From Crenobacter caeni (GTDB lineage Bacteria > Pseudomonadota > Gammaproteobacteria > Burkholderiales > Chromobacteriaceae): DNA of 64,000 bases. Below, in pieces: positions 10,941 to 20,770 of this stretch. The translations under genes were made by a program, and so were the position numbers. Below the pieces are notes generated by a model, which saw nothing but the letters and a program-made list of their open reading frames with translations, had not been told where the DNA came from and searched no databases. The DNA is taken from assembly GCF_010435965.1 (NCBI RefSeq), contig NZ_JAAGAA010000009.1, positions 62,001 to 126,000 of the forward strand, written 5' to 3'. The first letter of the stretch is position 1, and each line of letters starts with the position of its first letter.

Positions 10941-11264
10941 ATGTTCATGAGCTGGATTTACCTTTTTCTTGCCGGCCTTCTTGAAATAGGCTGGCCAATC
11001 GGCCTGAAAATGGCACAGGATCCCGCTACGCGGGTTCTTGGCATCGCCACGGCGATTTTTTTCATGGCAGCAAGCGGAGCCCTGCTCTGGCTATCCCAGA
11101 GGCACATCCCGATTGGTACCGCGTATGCGGTCTGGACTGGCATCGGAGGCGCAGGGACTTTCCTTGTCGGGGTGCTGTATTACGGTGACCCGGCAACTTT
11201 TGCCCGCTTCATGGGCGTCGGGCTGATCATCGCCGGAGTCGTGACGCTCAAATTGGCGCACTAA
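10941..11264 (+). CDS. sugE: SMR-family exporter (SugE/Gdx type)
   Basis: 107 residues with four hydrophobic spans. The membrane-embedded Glu lies in AGLLEIGWPIGLK, and the block PIGTAYAVWTGIGGAGTFLVG matches the SugE/Gdx branch more closely than EmrE (the Gdx-type E-x-x-W-x-x-x-L-K pattern is present). Gdx proteins export guanidinium in exchange for protons; related members export quaternary ammonium compounds. No guanidine riboswitch leader is evident. Instead, a divergent TetR gene and a palindrome suggest protein-mediated control. An alternative start is the ATG at 10947 (MSWIY). The exact substrate is uncertain. Confidence 0.88.
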   Translation: MFMSWIYLFLAGLLEIGWPIGLKMAQDPATRVLGIATAIFFMAASGALLWLSQRHIPIGTAYAVWTGIGGAGTFLVGVLYYGDPATFARFMGVGLIIAGVVTLKLAH

Positions 11265-11306
11265 GTTACACGGCAAGCTGCCAGCTTGCCCTGGCACCAA
11301 GCAACA

Positions 11307-11339
11307 AACCGCCCCGCAGGCGCTCCCTGCGGGGCGGTT
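11307..11339 (+). terminator. Terminator-like hairpin after SMR gene
   Basis: A 13-bp stem (AACCGCCCCGCAG with CTGCGGGGCGGTT) around a 7-nt loop, 43 bases after the SMR stop. It is symmetrical, so it could act in either direction. A smaller 8-bp hairpin at 11272-11290 precedes it. Confidence 0.7.
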
Positions 11340-11721
11340 CCATTCAAGCCAGCAACAACCGCGGGGCTGTTCACACGATTGAATCTTCTTGCGCCCGTCG
11401 CCGACGGCTGAGCGGTAGTGTCAGCAGGCTCTGGAGGGCGGCAAGAACGTGGCTTTTCGATGGACTCCACCACCTTGCATGCGAAGAGGCGGCCGGCAGT
11501 GGCATTGCGGTGTCTGTACAGTTTCCGCGCTCACCTTTGTGGCGGTTTTTGCATTTCGGCTGCGCGGAAAATTTTGCAGGAGGGGAAGGGCGGCCGGTGT
11601 GGAGGCTTATGCAGCGTGCGGGTGCGCGCAGAAGGGGGGGGCGCTGCTGGCCTGCGGGGTAGCGTCTTCCAAAAGTAAGCCGCTGAGTAACCAGCTAGGG
11701 ATTTTTTGAGCCGGAAACGGA
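11340..11721. other. Gene-poor interval before tRNA-Arg
   Basis: About 380 bp in which no convincing gene was found. Two overlapping 86-residue frames (11418-11678 and 11449-11709) are Cys/Arg/Gly-rich, lack ribosome binding sites and resemble no family I know. Composition is mixed, with G-runs at 11633-11641. It may be the decayed edge of an insertion next to the tRNA (inference). Confidence 0.4.
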
Positions 11722-11754
11722 CAAGGGCTTGCGCTGTGTAAACGCAAGCCCTTG
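11722..11754 (-). terminator. Hairpin downstream of tRNA-Arg
   Basis: A 12-bp stem (CAAGGGCTTGCG with CGCAAGCCCTTG) around a 9-nt loop, 7 bases beyond the tRNA 3' end on the minus strand. It probably ends tRNA-Arg transcription. Confidence 0.7.
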
Positions 11755-11761
11755 ATTTATC

Positions 11762-11838
11762 TGGCGCACCCGACAGGGATCGAACCTGTGACCTTCAGCT
11801 TCGGAAACTGACACTCTATCCAACTGAGCTACGGATGC
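11762..11838 (-). tRNA. tRNA-Arg (CCG)
   Basis: A 77-nt cloverleaf including encoded CCA. The acceptor stem is GCATCCG/CGGGTGC, the D-stem GCTC/GAGT and the anticodon stem TCAGT/GCTGA. The loop TTCCGAA gives anticodon CCG (reads CGG). The T-arm is ACAGG TTCGATC CCTGT. All stems pair. It marks the visible composition boundary between the K+ block and the core block. Confidence 0.97.
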
Positions 11839-11895
11839 TGTGCTATCGAGGCGCGATGATAGCCCAGCTTCTTCCTACAGTCCAGCATGGTTTTC

Positions 11896-11924
11896 TTTCC
11901 TTGCAGATGCAGTTTGCGTATAAT
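11896..11924 (+). promoter_or_regulatory. Probable promoter of cytochrome c gene
   Basis: A perfect TATAAT at 11919-11924 with a TG two bases upstream. A weak -35 (TTTCCT, 11896-11901) lies 17 bp before it. It is 45 bp ahead of the cytochrome ATG and reads away from tRNA-Arg. Confidence 0.5.
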
Positions 11925-11969
11925 TGCCGGCGATTGTAATTGTCATTTTATTTCTCCAGGCGAGGCTGT

Positions 11970-12728
11970 ATGAGCAACGAAAACAAGATGGCTCCCGCAC
12001 AGATCATCAAGGTGCTGGTAGGCATCATCGTCTTTGTCGTGGTGGCGATTTACCTCCTGGCCAAGCTGGCCACCAGCGGCTTTGACGTCAACGCCGAAGT
12101 CATGACCAAGGAAGCCGTGGCCGCCCGCCTGAAGCCGGTCGGCGACTCCGTCGCCGGCGACCCGCCGGGCTCGCGTACCGGCGAGGGCATCTACAAGGCG
12201 CTATGCGCGTCGTGCCACGCGGCTGGCCTGGCCGGCTCGCCCAAGTTCGGCGACGCCGCGGCCTGGGCGCCGCGCATCGCGCAGGGCGAGGCAACGCTGT
12301 TCACCCACGCGATCAATGGCTTCAACGCGATGCCGGCGCGCGGTGGTGGTGCCGACCTGACCGACGACGAAGTGAAGCGCGCGGTGGTGTACATCGCCAA
12401 CAATTCCGGTGCCAAGTTCGCCGAGCCGGCCGCCGGTGCCGCCGCGGGCGCTTCCGCGCCGGCCGGTGCCGTGGCGGCCGCCGACCCGGCGGTGGTCGGC
12501 AAGAAGATTTACGACTCGGCTTGCGTTGCCTGCCACGCGGCAGGGGTTGCCGGTGCGCCGAAGTTCGGCGACAAGGCCGCGTGGGCGCCGCGCATCGCCA
12601 AGGGCGAGGACGCGCTGGTCGCCTCCGGCATCAAGGGTCTGAACGCGATGCCGCCCAAGGGCACCTTCGCCGGCCCGGACGCCGAATTCAAGGCCGCCGT
12701 GCAGTACATGGTGAACGCCGCCAAGTAA
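11970..12728 (+). CDS. Membrane-anchored dihaem cytochrome c (c5-type)
   Basis: 252 residues. An uncleaved N-terminal membrane helix (about residues 11-33) anchors two repeated haem domains, with CASCH at about residue 79 and CVACH at about residue 185. Each is followed by a near-identical block (SPKFGDAAAWAPRIAQGE and APKFGDKAAWAPRIAKGE) and an axial-Met segment (GFNAMPARGG, GLNAMPPKGT). The two halves are joined by an Ala/Pro/Gly-rich linker. It resembles periplasm-facing cytochrome c4/c5 electron carriers that feed terminal oxidases. I chose the ATG at 11970 because the 10 codons before it in this frame have no coding character. Confidence 0.9.
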   Translation: MSNENKMAPAQIIKVLVGIIVFVVVAIYLLAKLATSGFDVNAEVMTKEAVAARLKPVGDSVAGDPPGSRTGEGIYKALCASCHAAGLAGSPKFGDAAAWAPRIAQGEATLFTHAINGFNAMPARGGGADLTDDEVKRAVVYIANNSGAKFAEPAAGAAAGASAPAGAVAAADPAVVGKKIYDSACVACHAAGVAGAPKFGDKAAWAPRIAKGEDALVASGIKGLNAMPPKGTFAGPDAEFKAAVQYMVNAAK

Positions 12729-12743
12729 GGCTGCTTTGCCAGA

Positions 12744-12772
12744 GAAAACGCCGCGCATCGCGCGGCGTTTTC
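12744..12772. terminator. Bidirectional terminator between cytochrome and rep
   Basis: A 13-bp perfect stem (GAAAACGCCGCGC with GCGCGGCGTTTTC) around an ATC loop, with A-tract and T-tract inside the arms. It can serve both convergent genes. Confidence 0.85.
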
Positions 12773-12794
12773 TATTTGGGCGAGAGAGGCGGCT

Positions 12795-14798
<2,004 letters not shown>

Positions 14799-14893
14799 CG
14801 GCGGGCGGGAGAGGTGGTGCGGGTGGGCATTCTAGCACGCCCCCTTGCGGTATCATGGCCACAGACAAACGACTCCCGCTTGCAAGGCCTGCC

Positions 14894-15712
14894 ATGTCCA
14901 CCTACGCCATCGGCGATATCCAGGGTTGCTACCAGCCCCTGCTCGACTTGTTGCAACGCATCGACTTCAGCCCGTCGCGCGACACGCTGTGGCTGACCGG
15001 TGACCTGGTCAACCGCGGGCCGGGCTCGCTCGACGTGCTGCGCTGGGCGTTCCGCCACCAGGATTCGCTGCACATGGTGCTCGGCAACCACGACCTGCAC
15101 CTCTTGGCCGTGGCCGAGGGCTACGGCCGCTTGGGCAAGAGCGACACCCTCACGCCCATCCTCGACGCATCCGACGGCAAGCTGATGCTCGACTGGCTGC
15201 GCTGCCAGCCGCTGATGCTGTACGACGGCGAGTGGGCGATGGTGCACGCGGGCCTGTTGCCGCAGTGGGACATCGAGAAGGCGCTCGACCTGGCCGAAGA
15301 AGTCGAGGAGACGCTTGCCGGCAAGGACTACCGGCGTTTCCTCTCCAGGATGTACGGCAACAAGCCCGCGCGCTGGAGCGACGAGCTGCGCGGCGTCGAC
15401 CGCATGCGTTTGACGGTCAACGCGATGACGCGGATGCGGCTGATCGGGCGCGACGGCGAGATCGACTTTGCGTTCAAGGGCGAACTGGCGGACGCGCCGG
15501 CCAACCTTGTGCCCTGGTTTGACGCGCCGGGACGCAAGAGCGCCGGCACGCCTATCGTGTGCGGGCACTGGTCGGCGCTCGGCCTGCGGCTGGAAGAAGA
15601 CGTGTGCGCGATCGACAGCGGCTGCCTGTGGGGTGGCAGCCTGACCGCGCTCAGGCTGGAGGACAGGCAGGTGTTCGCCCAGCCTTGCCCGGCGTTCCGC
15701 TCTATCGGCTGA
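14894..15712 (+). CDS. apaH: Diadenosine tetraphosphatase ApaH
   Basis: 272 residues (E. coli 280). A metallophosphatase that splits Ap4A symmetrically into two ADP. The phosphoesterase motifs are present: GDIQGCYQPL, GDLVNRGPGS and GNHDLHLLA, then the C-terminal CGHWSALGL and DSGCLWGG. I chose the ATG at 14894 because the protein then begins MSTYAIGDIQGC, as ApaH does; an upstream in-frame ATG exists at 14855. Unusually for this gene, it stands alone rather than with ksgA. It ends one base before the converging plsC. Confidence 0.96.
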   Translation: MSTYAIGDIQGCYQPLLDLLQRIDFSPSRDTLWLTGDLVNRGPGSLDVLRWAFRHQDSLHMVLGNHDLHLLAVAEGYGRLGKSDTLTPILDASDGKLMLDWLRCQPLMLYDGEWAMVHAGLLPQWDIEKALDLAEEVEETLAGKDYRRFLSRMYGNKPARWSDELRGVDRMRLTVNAMTRMRLIGRDGEIDFAFKGELADAPANLVPWFDAPGRKSAGTPIVCGHWSALGLRLEEDVCAIDSGCLWGGSLTALRLEDRQVFAQPCPAFRSIG

Positions 15713-15713
15713 T

Positions 15714-16538
15714 TCAGTTCGCCGCGAGCGCCGGGTCGGTGGCCTGGTCGCACGGCGCTTCTGCGCACTCTTCGGCAAGCCCCAGCGCGGCGAGGATTTC
15801 GGCGCGCGCGGCGGCCGACAGCTCGAAGCGGGTGGCGAGCCCCGGCGCGCCGGCCTGCAGGCGTTGGCCGTAGATGAGCTCGATGGTCAGGTGCCGGGTC
15901 GCGAGCAGGCGGCCCAGCGTCTGGGCGATGGTCGCCTCGCCGATGAAGGCGACCCTGTCGGTCAGCGCGCCCGTCTCGTCCAGGTAGCGGATCGCCACCG
16001 GCTGCACGCGGCTGCCGGCGATCATCGCCGACTCGAACAGGGACGACTTGAATGGCAACAGGCCGAAGCCGTCGCTGGTCGTCCCTTCCGGAAACACCGA
16101 CATGCAGCCACCCTGCTCGAGCGCCTCGGCCAGCTGGCCGTTGACGCGGCTGGCGTCGCGGCGGTTGCTGCGGTCGATGAACAGCGTGCCGCCGTTGGCG
16201 GCCATCCAGCCGATGGCGGGCCACGAACGGATTTCCTTCTTGGCGACGAAGCGCGACACCGTCCCGCCGGACAGCGCGATGATGTCCAGCCACGACACAT
16301 GGTTGGCGACCAGCAGCGTGTTGGCCGGGTAGAAGCCCGGGTTGTCGCCGCGGATGGCCAGCCTGACGCCGAAGATGTCGAGCATCTTGCGCGCCCACGC
16401 GCGGGTGATCACCGCACGCTCGGGGTTGGTCAGGCGGGGGTAGCGCATGGCGAGGATCAGCGCGCCGTGCAGCACGTGCAGCAGCATGCGGGTCAGGCGC
16501 CAGGCGCGCACGAGATACGGGGTGGTCTGGGTGCTCAC
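15714..16538 (-). CDS. plsC: 1-acyl-sn-glycerol-3-phosphate acyltransferase
   Basis: 274 residues. The HX4D catalytic motif is in NHVSWLD (about residue 79) and the substrate motif in FPEGTTSDG (about residue 150). A hydrophobic N-terminal segment associates it with the inner membrane. It adds the second acyl chain to lysophosphatidic acid in phospholipid synthesis. It lies 32 bp downstream of mutM on the same strand, suggesting co-transcription. A closely related lysophospholipid acyltransferase acting on ornithine lipids cannot be excluded. Confidence 0.88.
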   Translation of the reverse strand: MSTQTTPYLVRAWRLTRMLLHVLHGALILAMRYPRLTNPERAVITRAWARKMLDIFGVRLAIRGDNPGFYPANTLLVANHVSWLDIIALSGGTVSRFVAKKEIRSWPAIGWMAANGGTLFIDRSNRRDASRVNGQLAEALEQGGCMSVFPEGTTSDGFGLLPFKSSLFESAMIAGSRVQPVAIRYLDETGALTDRVAFIGEATIAQTLGRLLATRHLTIELIYGQRLQAGAPGLATRFELSAAARAEILAALGLAEECAEAPCDQATDPALAAN

Positions 16539-16570
16539 GAGGGTTTGGCGGGATCAGGCAAAGGCGCACT

Positions 16571-17389
16571 CTAGCATGGCTGGCAATGCGGGCAAAAGAA
16601 CGCGGTCCGCTGCGCGAGGCGCAAGGCGCGGATCGGCGTGCCGCAGCGGTGGCAGGGCAGGCCGGTGCGCCCGTACACGAAATACTGCTGCTGGAAGTAG
16701 CCGGGCTTGCCGACGGCGTCGACAAAGTCACGCAGCGTGCTGCCGCCGGCGGCGATGGCGCGGGTGAGCACGTCGCGCACCGCCTCGGCGAGCCGGTGGC
16801 AGGTGTCGCGGTCAAGTTCGCACGCCGCGCGTGCCGGGTGGACGCCGGCGATGAACAGCGCTTCGTTCGCGTAGATATTGCCGACGCCGACCACCAGCGC
16901 GTTGTCCATCAGCGCGACCTTGATCGCGCCGGATCGCTTGCGCGTCGCCGTGTACAGCACGTCGCCGTCGAAGGCCCCGGACAGCGGTTCGGGGCCGAGG
17001 CGGGACAGCAGCGGGTGGGTGCGGGCGTCACCGTACTGCCACAGCACCGCGCCGAAGCGGCGCGGGTCGCGGTAGCGCAGGGTGTGGCCGCCATCGAGCA
17101 CGATGTCCACATGGTCGTGCTTCTCGGGCGGGGTGCCGGTGTCGACGAAACGCAGGCTGCCGGACATGCCCAGATGAATGATCAGCGTGCCCTGCGCGCA
17201 TTCGATCAACAAATACTTGGCGCGGCGCGCGACGCGTTCGATGCGCTGTCCGGTGAGGATGGCCGGCAGGTCGGGCGGCACTGGCCAGCGCAAGGCGCCG
17301 TTGCGCACGACGACGTCGCGCACGGTGGCGCCTGTGAGCAACGCTTCGACGCCGCGGCGGGTAGTTTCGACTTCTGGCAGTTCTGGCAT
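16571..17389 (-). CDS. mutM: Formamidopyrimidine-DNA glycosylase
   Basis: 272 residues (E. coli Fpg 269). It excises 8-oxoguanine and formamidopyrimidines and nicks the strand. The N-terminal MPELPEVETTRRGVE contains the catalytic Pro2 and Glu3, IIHLGMSGSLRF follows, and the C-terminal zinc finger is CHRCG...FFCPHC. The ATG at 17389 gives the required mature Pro N-terminus. It is divergent from the TPR lipoprotein gene and upstream of plsC. Confidence 0.97.
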   Translation of the reverse strand: MPELPEVETTRRGVEALLTGATVRDVVVRNGALRWPVPPDLPAILTGQRIERVARRAKYLLIECAQGTLIIHLGMSGSLRFVDTGTPPEKHDHVDIVLDGGHTLRYRDPRRFGAVLWQYGDARTHPLLSRLGPEPLSGAFDGDVLYTATRKRSGAIKVALMDNALVVGVGNIYANEALFIAGVHPARAACELDRDTCHRLAEAVRDVLTRAIAAGGSTLRDFVDAVGKPGYFQQQYFVYGRTGLPCHRCGTPIRALRLAQRTAFFCPHCQPC

Positions 17390-17441
17390 GCTGAGCCTCC
17401 GGTGGACGACATGCTATTCTAGGCGCTTAACGGGAAACCCT

Positions 17442-19163
17442 ATGAAAACGTATTTTTCCTTGTGCGTGTCCTTGTCGGCGCTCGTGCTTTCCGGCTGCGC
17501 CCAGTTGCATGCGCCTGCCAAGCCCGCCGCGCCGGCAGCGGCAGTGCCGGCCGCGACCGAGGCGAAGCTGCCTCTGCACCCGCTGACGCCACAGATCGTC
17601 TACGGCGTACTCGCCAGCGAACTGGCCGCGCAGCGCGGCGCGTCGGCGGTGTCCGCCGCCACCTACCTTGAACTCGCGCGCGAGCTGAACGACCCGCGTC
17701 TGGCGCGGCGCGCGGCCGAGTTTGCGATGCTCGCCGGCCAACTGGGGACGGCGACGCAGGCGCTTCAGAAGTGGGTCGAGCTCGAGCCCGATTCCGAAAC
17801 CGCGCGCGAACAGCTGCTGGTCGCGCAGTTGCGCGGGGGCAAACTCTCGGAAAGCGAGGCGCTGGTCACGGGCCTGCTGGCCGACCACCCCGAGCGCGCG
17901 GCCGCGGTGTTCGTGCAACTGGCGCGCCTCACTTCGCGGCAGAGCGACCCGAACCAGGCGTACGCGCTGGTGCGCAGGCTGGCCACGCCGTTTCCCGAGC
18001 TGCCCGAGGCGCGCTTCGCGGTGCTGTCGGCGGCGGCCGAGGCGGGTGACAACCAGGCGGTGGCCGCCGAATTCGATACGCTCGCCCGCGTCGCCCCGCG
18101 CTGGGATCTGCCGGTTGCCTGGCAGGTCGACCGCCTGCGCCAGAAGGACAACGACGCGGCGCTGGCCTTCCTTGCGCGCGAACTCGCCCGCCGCCCGCAA
18201 GCCGGCGTCGAGCTGCAGCTCGCGTACCCGCGGCTTCTGGTGAATGGCAAGCGCTTCCCCGAGGCGCGCGACGCGTTTGCCACCGCACTCGGGCGCAACC
18301 CGGGCAACCCCGACATTCTCTACGCGCTGGGCCTGCTCTCGTTCCAGTTGCGCGACCTTACCGCCGCAGGCCCCTACCTCGAGCAGGCGCTCGCGGGTGG
18401 CCACCCCGAGGCCGACTACCTGCGCCTGACGCTTGGTCAATTGGCCGAGGCGAACAAGGCGCCGCAGGACGCGCGCAAGTGGTACACGCTGGTCGGCCCC
18501 GGCCAGCACTACCTGTCGGCGCAAGTGCGGTTGGCTGCGCTCGACCTGAAGGATGGCGACGTCGACGCGGTGCTCGCGCGCATGGGCTCGCTCGACGCGA
18601 CGGCGGCCGAACAGGTGCAGCTGGTGCTCTACCAGTCGCAGTTCGCCCGCGAGGCTGGACGGCTGGACCTGGCCGAGCGCTACCTCGATACGGCGCTCGC
18701 CAGCCAGCCGGACAGCCCCGAACTCCTGTACGAGCGCGCGCTGGTGTTGGAGCAAAGGGGCGACTACAAGGCCGCCGAGCGCGACCTGCGCGCCTACCTC
18801 AAACAGAAGGCCGACGACGCGCAGGGGCTGAACGCGTTGGGCTACCTGCTCGTCAACCGCACCAGCCGCCACGCCGAGGGGCTGCGTCTGGTCGAGCAGG
18901 CGCTCAGGGCCGACCCGGACAACCCGATGATCCTCGACAGCATGGGCTGGGCGCTGTTCAAGACCGGCCGCAGCGCCGAAGCCTTGCCCTACCTCGAGCG
19001 GGCGTACAAGGCGATGCCCGACCCCGAGGTCGCCGCGCACCTGGGCGAAGTGCTGTGGACGCTCGGCCGGCGCGCCGAGGCGCGCCAGCTGTGGCAGGCC
19101 GAACGCGCGAAGGCGCCGGACCACCCGGTGTTGCTCGAAACCATGCGGCGCTTCGTGCCATGA
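17442..19163 (+). CDS. TPR-repeat lipoprotein
   Basis: 573 residues. The N-terminal lipoprotein signal is MKTYFSLCVSLSALVLSGC, with lipobox LSGC and modified Cys at about residue 19. The rest is a chain of TPR-like helical repeats (for example YALGLLSFQLRDLTAAGPYLEQAL, LDSMGWALFKTGRSAEALPYLERAY). Such proteins are scaffolds in the outer-membrane periplasmic leaflet; proteins of this type commonly precede lolB. The stop overlaps the lolB ATG (ATGA), so the pair is translationally coupled and may act together in lipoprotein or envelope handling (inference). The long upstream extension of the frame back to 17178 overlaps divergent mutM and was rejected. Confidence 0.85.
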   Translation: MKTYFSLCVSLSALVLSGCAQLHAPAKPAAPAAAVPAATEAKLPLHPLTPQIVYGVLASELAAQRGASAVSAATYLELARELNDPRLARRAAEFAMLAGQLGTATQALQKWVELEPDSETAREQLLVAQLRGGKLSESEALVTGLLADHPERAAAVFVQLARLTSRQSDPNQAYALVRRLATPFPELPEARFAVLSAAAEAGDNQAVAAEFDTLARVAPRWDLPVAWQVDRLRQKDNDAALAFLARELARRPQAGVELQLAYPRLLVNGKRFPEARDAFATALGRNPGNPDILYALGLLSFQLRDLTAAGPYLEQALAGGHPEADYLRLTLGQLAEANKAPQDARKWYTLVGPGQHYLSAQVRLAALDLKDGDVDAVLARMGSLDATAAEQVQLVLYQSQFAREAGRLDLAERYLDTALASQPDSPELLYERALVLEQRGDYKAAERDLRAYLKQKADDAQGLNALGYLLVNRTSRHAEGLRLVEQALRADPDNPMILDSMGWALFKTGRSAEALPYLERAYKAMPDPEVAAHLGEVLWTLGRRAEARQLWQAERAKAPDHPVLLETMRRFVP

Positions 19164-19726
19164 AGCGCGCCCTGTTCCGCGCGGCGCTCGTTGCGCTGCC
19201 GCTGATGCTTGGCGCGTGCGCGACGCAGGTCGCGTTCCGCCCGCAGCAGGAACTGGTGGCAGACGCGCCGTTCGCGCTGTCCGGCCGCCTGTCGGTGCAG
19301 GTCGACGGCAAGGGTCAGCTCGCGCAGTTCGACTGGACGCACGCCGCCGGGCGCGACGCGCTGTCGGTCAACACGCCGTTGGGCAACACCGTCGCGCGGG
19401 TGACCCGCGATGCTGCGGGTGTGGTGCTGGAGGCAGACGGCAAGCGCTGGCAGGCGGAAGACGTCGAGACGCTGACCGAACAGGTGCTCGGCTGGCCGCT
19501 GCCGCTGGCCAACCTAGTATGGTGGGTGCGCGGGCACCGCGCGCCGGGCGTGCCGGCCGTGACGCTGCCCGATGGTGCGCTCGAGCAGCAGGGCTGGCAG
19601 ATCCGTTTCACCGCAGACGAGGCCGGTTCTGCCTACCCGCGGCGCATCGAACTCTCGCGCGATGGCATCGTGCTGCGCATCGTCGCCAGCCAGTGGCGGC
19701 CGTACCCGCTGGCCGTCACGCCGTAA
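19160..19726 (+). CDS. lolB: Outer-membrane lipoprotein receptor LolB
   Basis: 188 residues. The lipoprotein signal MKRALFRAALVALPLMLGAC has lipobox LGAC. Conserved LolB blocks follow: FALSGRLSVQ, FDWTHAAGRDALSVNTPLGNTVA, GWPLPLANLVWWVRG and the C-terminal PRRIELSRDGIVLRIVASQW. LolB takes lipoproteins from the carrier LolA and inserts them in the outer membrane. It overlaps the preceding TPR gene by four bases and lies 39 bp before ispE, the usual LolB-IspE arrangement. Confidence 0.93.
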   Translation: MKRALFRAALVALPLMLGACATQVAFRPQQELVADAPFALSGRLSVQVDGKGQLAQFDWTHAAGRDALSVNTPLGNTVARVTRDAAGVVLEADGKRWQAEDVETLTEQVLGWPLPLANLVWWVRGHRAPGVPAVTLPDGALEQQGWQIRFTADEAGSAYPRRIELSRDGIVLRIVASQWRPYPLAVTP

Positions 19727-19765
19727 GGGCCGGCGCCTCCCCCATATAGATACCTGTAGATACGC

Positions 19766-20614
19766 ATGTCCAACTACCTTGCCTTTCCCGCGCCGGCCAA
19801 GCTGAATCTCGAGCTGCGCGTCGTCGGCCGCCGCGCAGACGGCTACCACCTGCTCGATACCGACTTCGTCTTTATCGACCGCGCCGACACCGTCGAGCTC
19901 GCGTTGCGTGACGACGGCCAAGTGGTGCTCGACAACCCGATCGCCGGCGTGCCGGCCGAGTCCGACCTGACGGTGCGCGCGGCGCGCCTGCTTAAAGAGG
20001 CGAGCGGCTGCGCACAGGGGGTGAACATCCGCCTGACCAAGCGCATCCCGATGGGCGGGGGGCTGGGCGGCGGCAGTTCGGACGCGGCGACCGTGCTGAT
20101 CGCGCTCAACCGCCTGTGGGGCTGCGGCCTGGGGCGCGACGCGCTGATGGCGCTTGGCGTGCAACTGGGCGCCGACGTGCCTGTCTTCATTTTCGGGCGT
20201 GCCGCACGCGCTCAGGGTATCGGTGAGAAACTCAATGAAATCAAGGTGCCCGAGGCATGGTATGTGGTATTGAAACCACCAGTAAATGTGCCTACGGCAG
20301 ATATTTTCAAAAATTTCGCGCAAAGGGTGTTGACAGGAAAAACCGGTTTCTCCATAATTCGAGTCCTCCAAACGACACAGCAAAAACAAAACGATTTGCA
20401 GTCAGTTGTTTGTGAGATGTACCCGGTGGTGAACGAAGCGCTGAATAACTTGGCGCAGTACGGTTCGCCGCTGATGACCGGCTCCGGTAGTTGTGTATTT
20501 CTGGAGTGCGGGTCGCAGAGCCAGGCAAACAAGATTTTCGAGGCAGTGTCGAAGAAATTCGACGGGTTCGTCGCCAAGGGTTTACAGGCGCATCCGTTGT
20601 TCGACAAGGTCTGA
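19766..20614 (+). CDS. ispE: 4-diphosphocytidyl-2-C-methylerythritol kinase
   Basis: 282 residues, GHMP kinase. It phosphorylates CDP-ME in the non-mevalonate isoprenoid pathway. The N-terminal PAPAKLNLELRVVGRRADGYHLL, the ATP loop IPMGGGLGGGSSDAATVL and the C-terminal PLMTGSGSCVFL motif are intact. The first about 450 bases are very GC-rich. From about 20220 to 20430 the codon use becomes much more AT-rich (for example FKNFAQRVLTGKTG), and a strong promoter is embedded there. It lies 39 bp after lolB and 10 bp before tRNA-Gln. Confidence 0.95.
   Translation: MSNYLAFPAPAKLNLELRVVGRRADGYHLLDTDFVFIDRADTVELALRDDGQVVLDNPIAGVPAESDLTVRAARLLKEASGCAQGVNIRLTKRIPMGGGLGGGSSDAATVLIALNRLWGCGLGRDALMALGVQLGADVPVFIFGRAARAQGIGEKLNEIKVPEAWYVVLKPPVNVPTADIFKNFAQRVLTGKTGFSIIRVLQTTQQKQNDLQSVVCEMYPVVNEALNNLAQYGSPLMTGSGSCVFLECGSQSQANKIFEAVSKKFDGFVAKGLQAHPLFDKV
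20330..20358 (+). promoter_or_regulatory. Sigma-70-like promoter inside ispE
   Basis: A perfect -35 TTGACA at 20330-20335, a 17-bp spacer and a -10 CATAAT at 20353-20358 (5 of 6). It lies in the AT-rich part of ispE and reads toward tRNA-Gln and prs. Predicted start is near 20365. Activity is inferred from consensus match only. Confidence 0.65.
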
Positions 20615-20624
20615 AGCAGTTTAC

Positions 20625-20699
20625 TGGGGAGTCGCCAAGTGGTAAGGCACCGGATTTTGATTCCGGCATTCGTAGGTTCGATCCCTACCTCCTCAGCCA
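20625..20699 (+). tRNA. tRNA-Gln (TTG)
   Basis: A 75-nt cloverleaf including encoded CCA. The acceptor stem is TGGGGAG/CTCCTCA, the anticodon loop TTTTGAT gives TTG (reads CAA/CAG), and the T-arm is GTAGG TTCGATC CCTAC. It sits between ispE and prs, a common proteobacterial order. Confidence 0.97.
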
Positions 20700-20705
20700 G
20701 ATCCA

Positions 20706-20738
20706 AAAAAGCGTGTAAGGAACCCTTACACGCTTTTT
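20706..20738 (+). terminator. Intrinsic terminator after tRNA-Gln
   Basis: A 15-bp stem (arms 20706-20720 and 20724-20738) with an AAC loop and T-tract in the descending arm. It lies between tRNA-Gln and prs, so prs needs either read-through or its own start. Confidence 0.88.
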
Positions 20739-20770
20739 CTTTGTTCAGCTCAGTGACAGGCGAATTGGCG

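Noticed and set aside
17178-17441. N-terminal extension of the TPR protein into mutM
   Set aside because: The region is occupied by divergent mutM, and the lipoprotein signal starts at the ATG at 17442.
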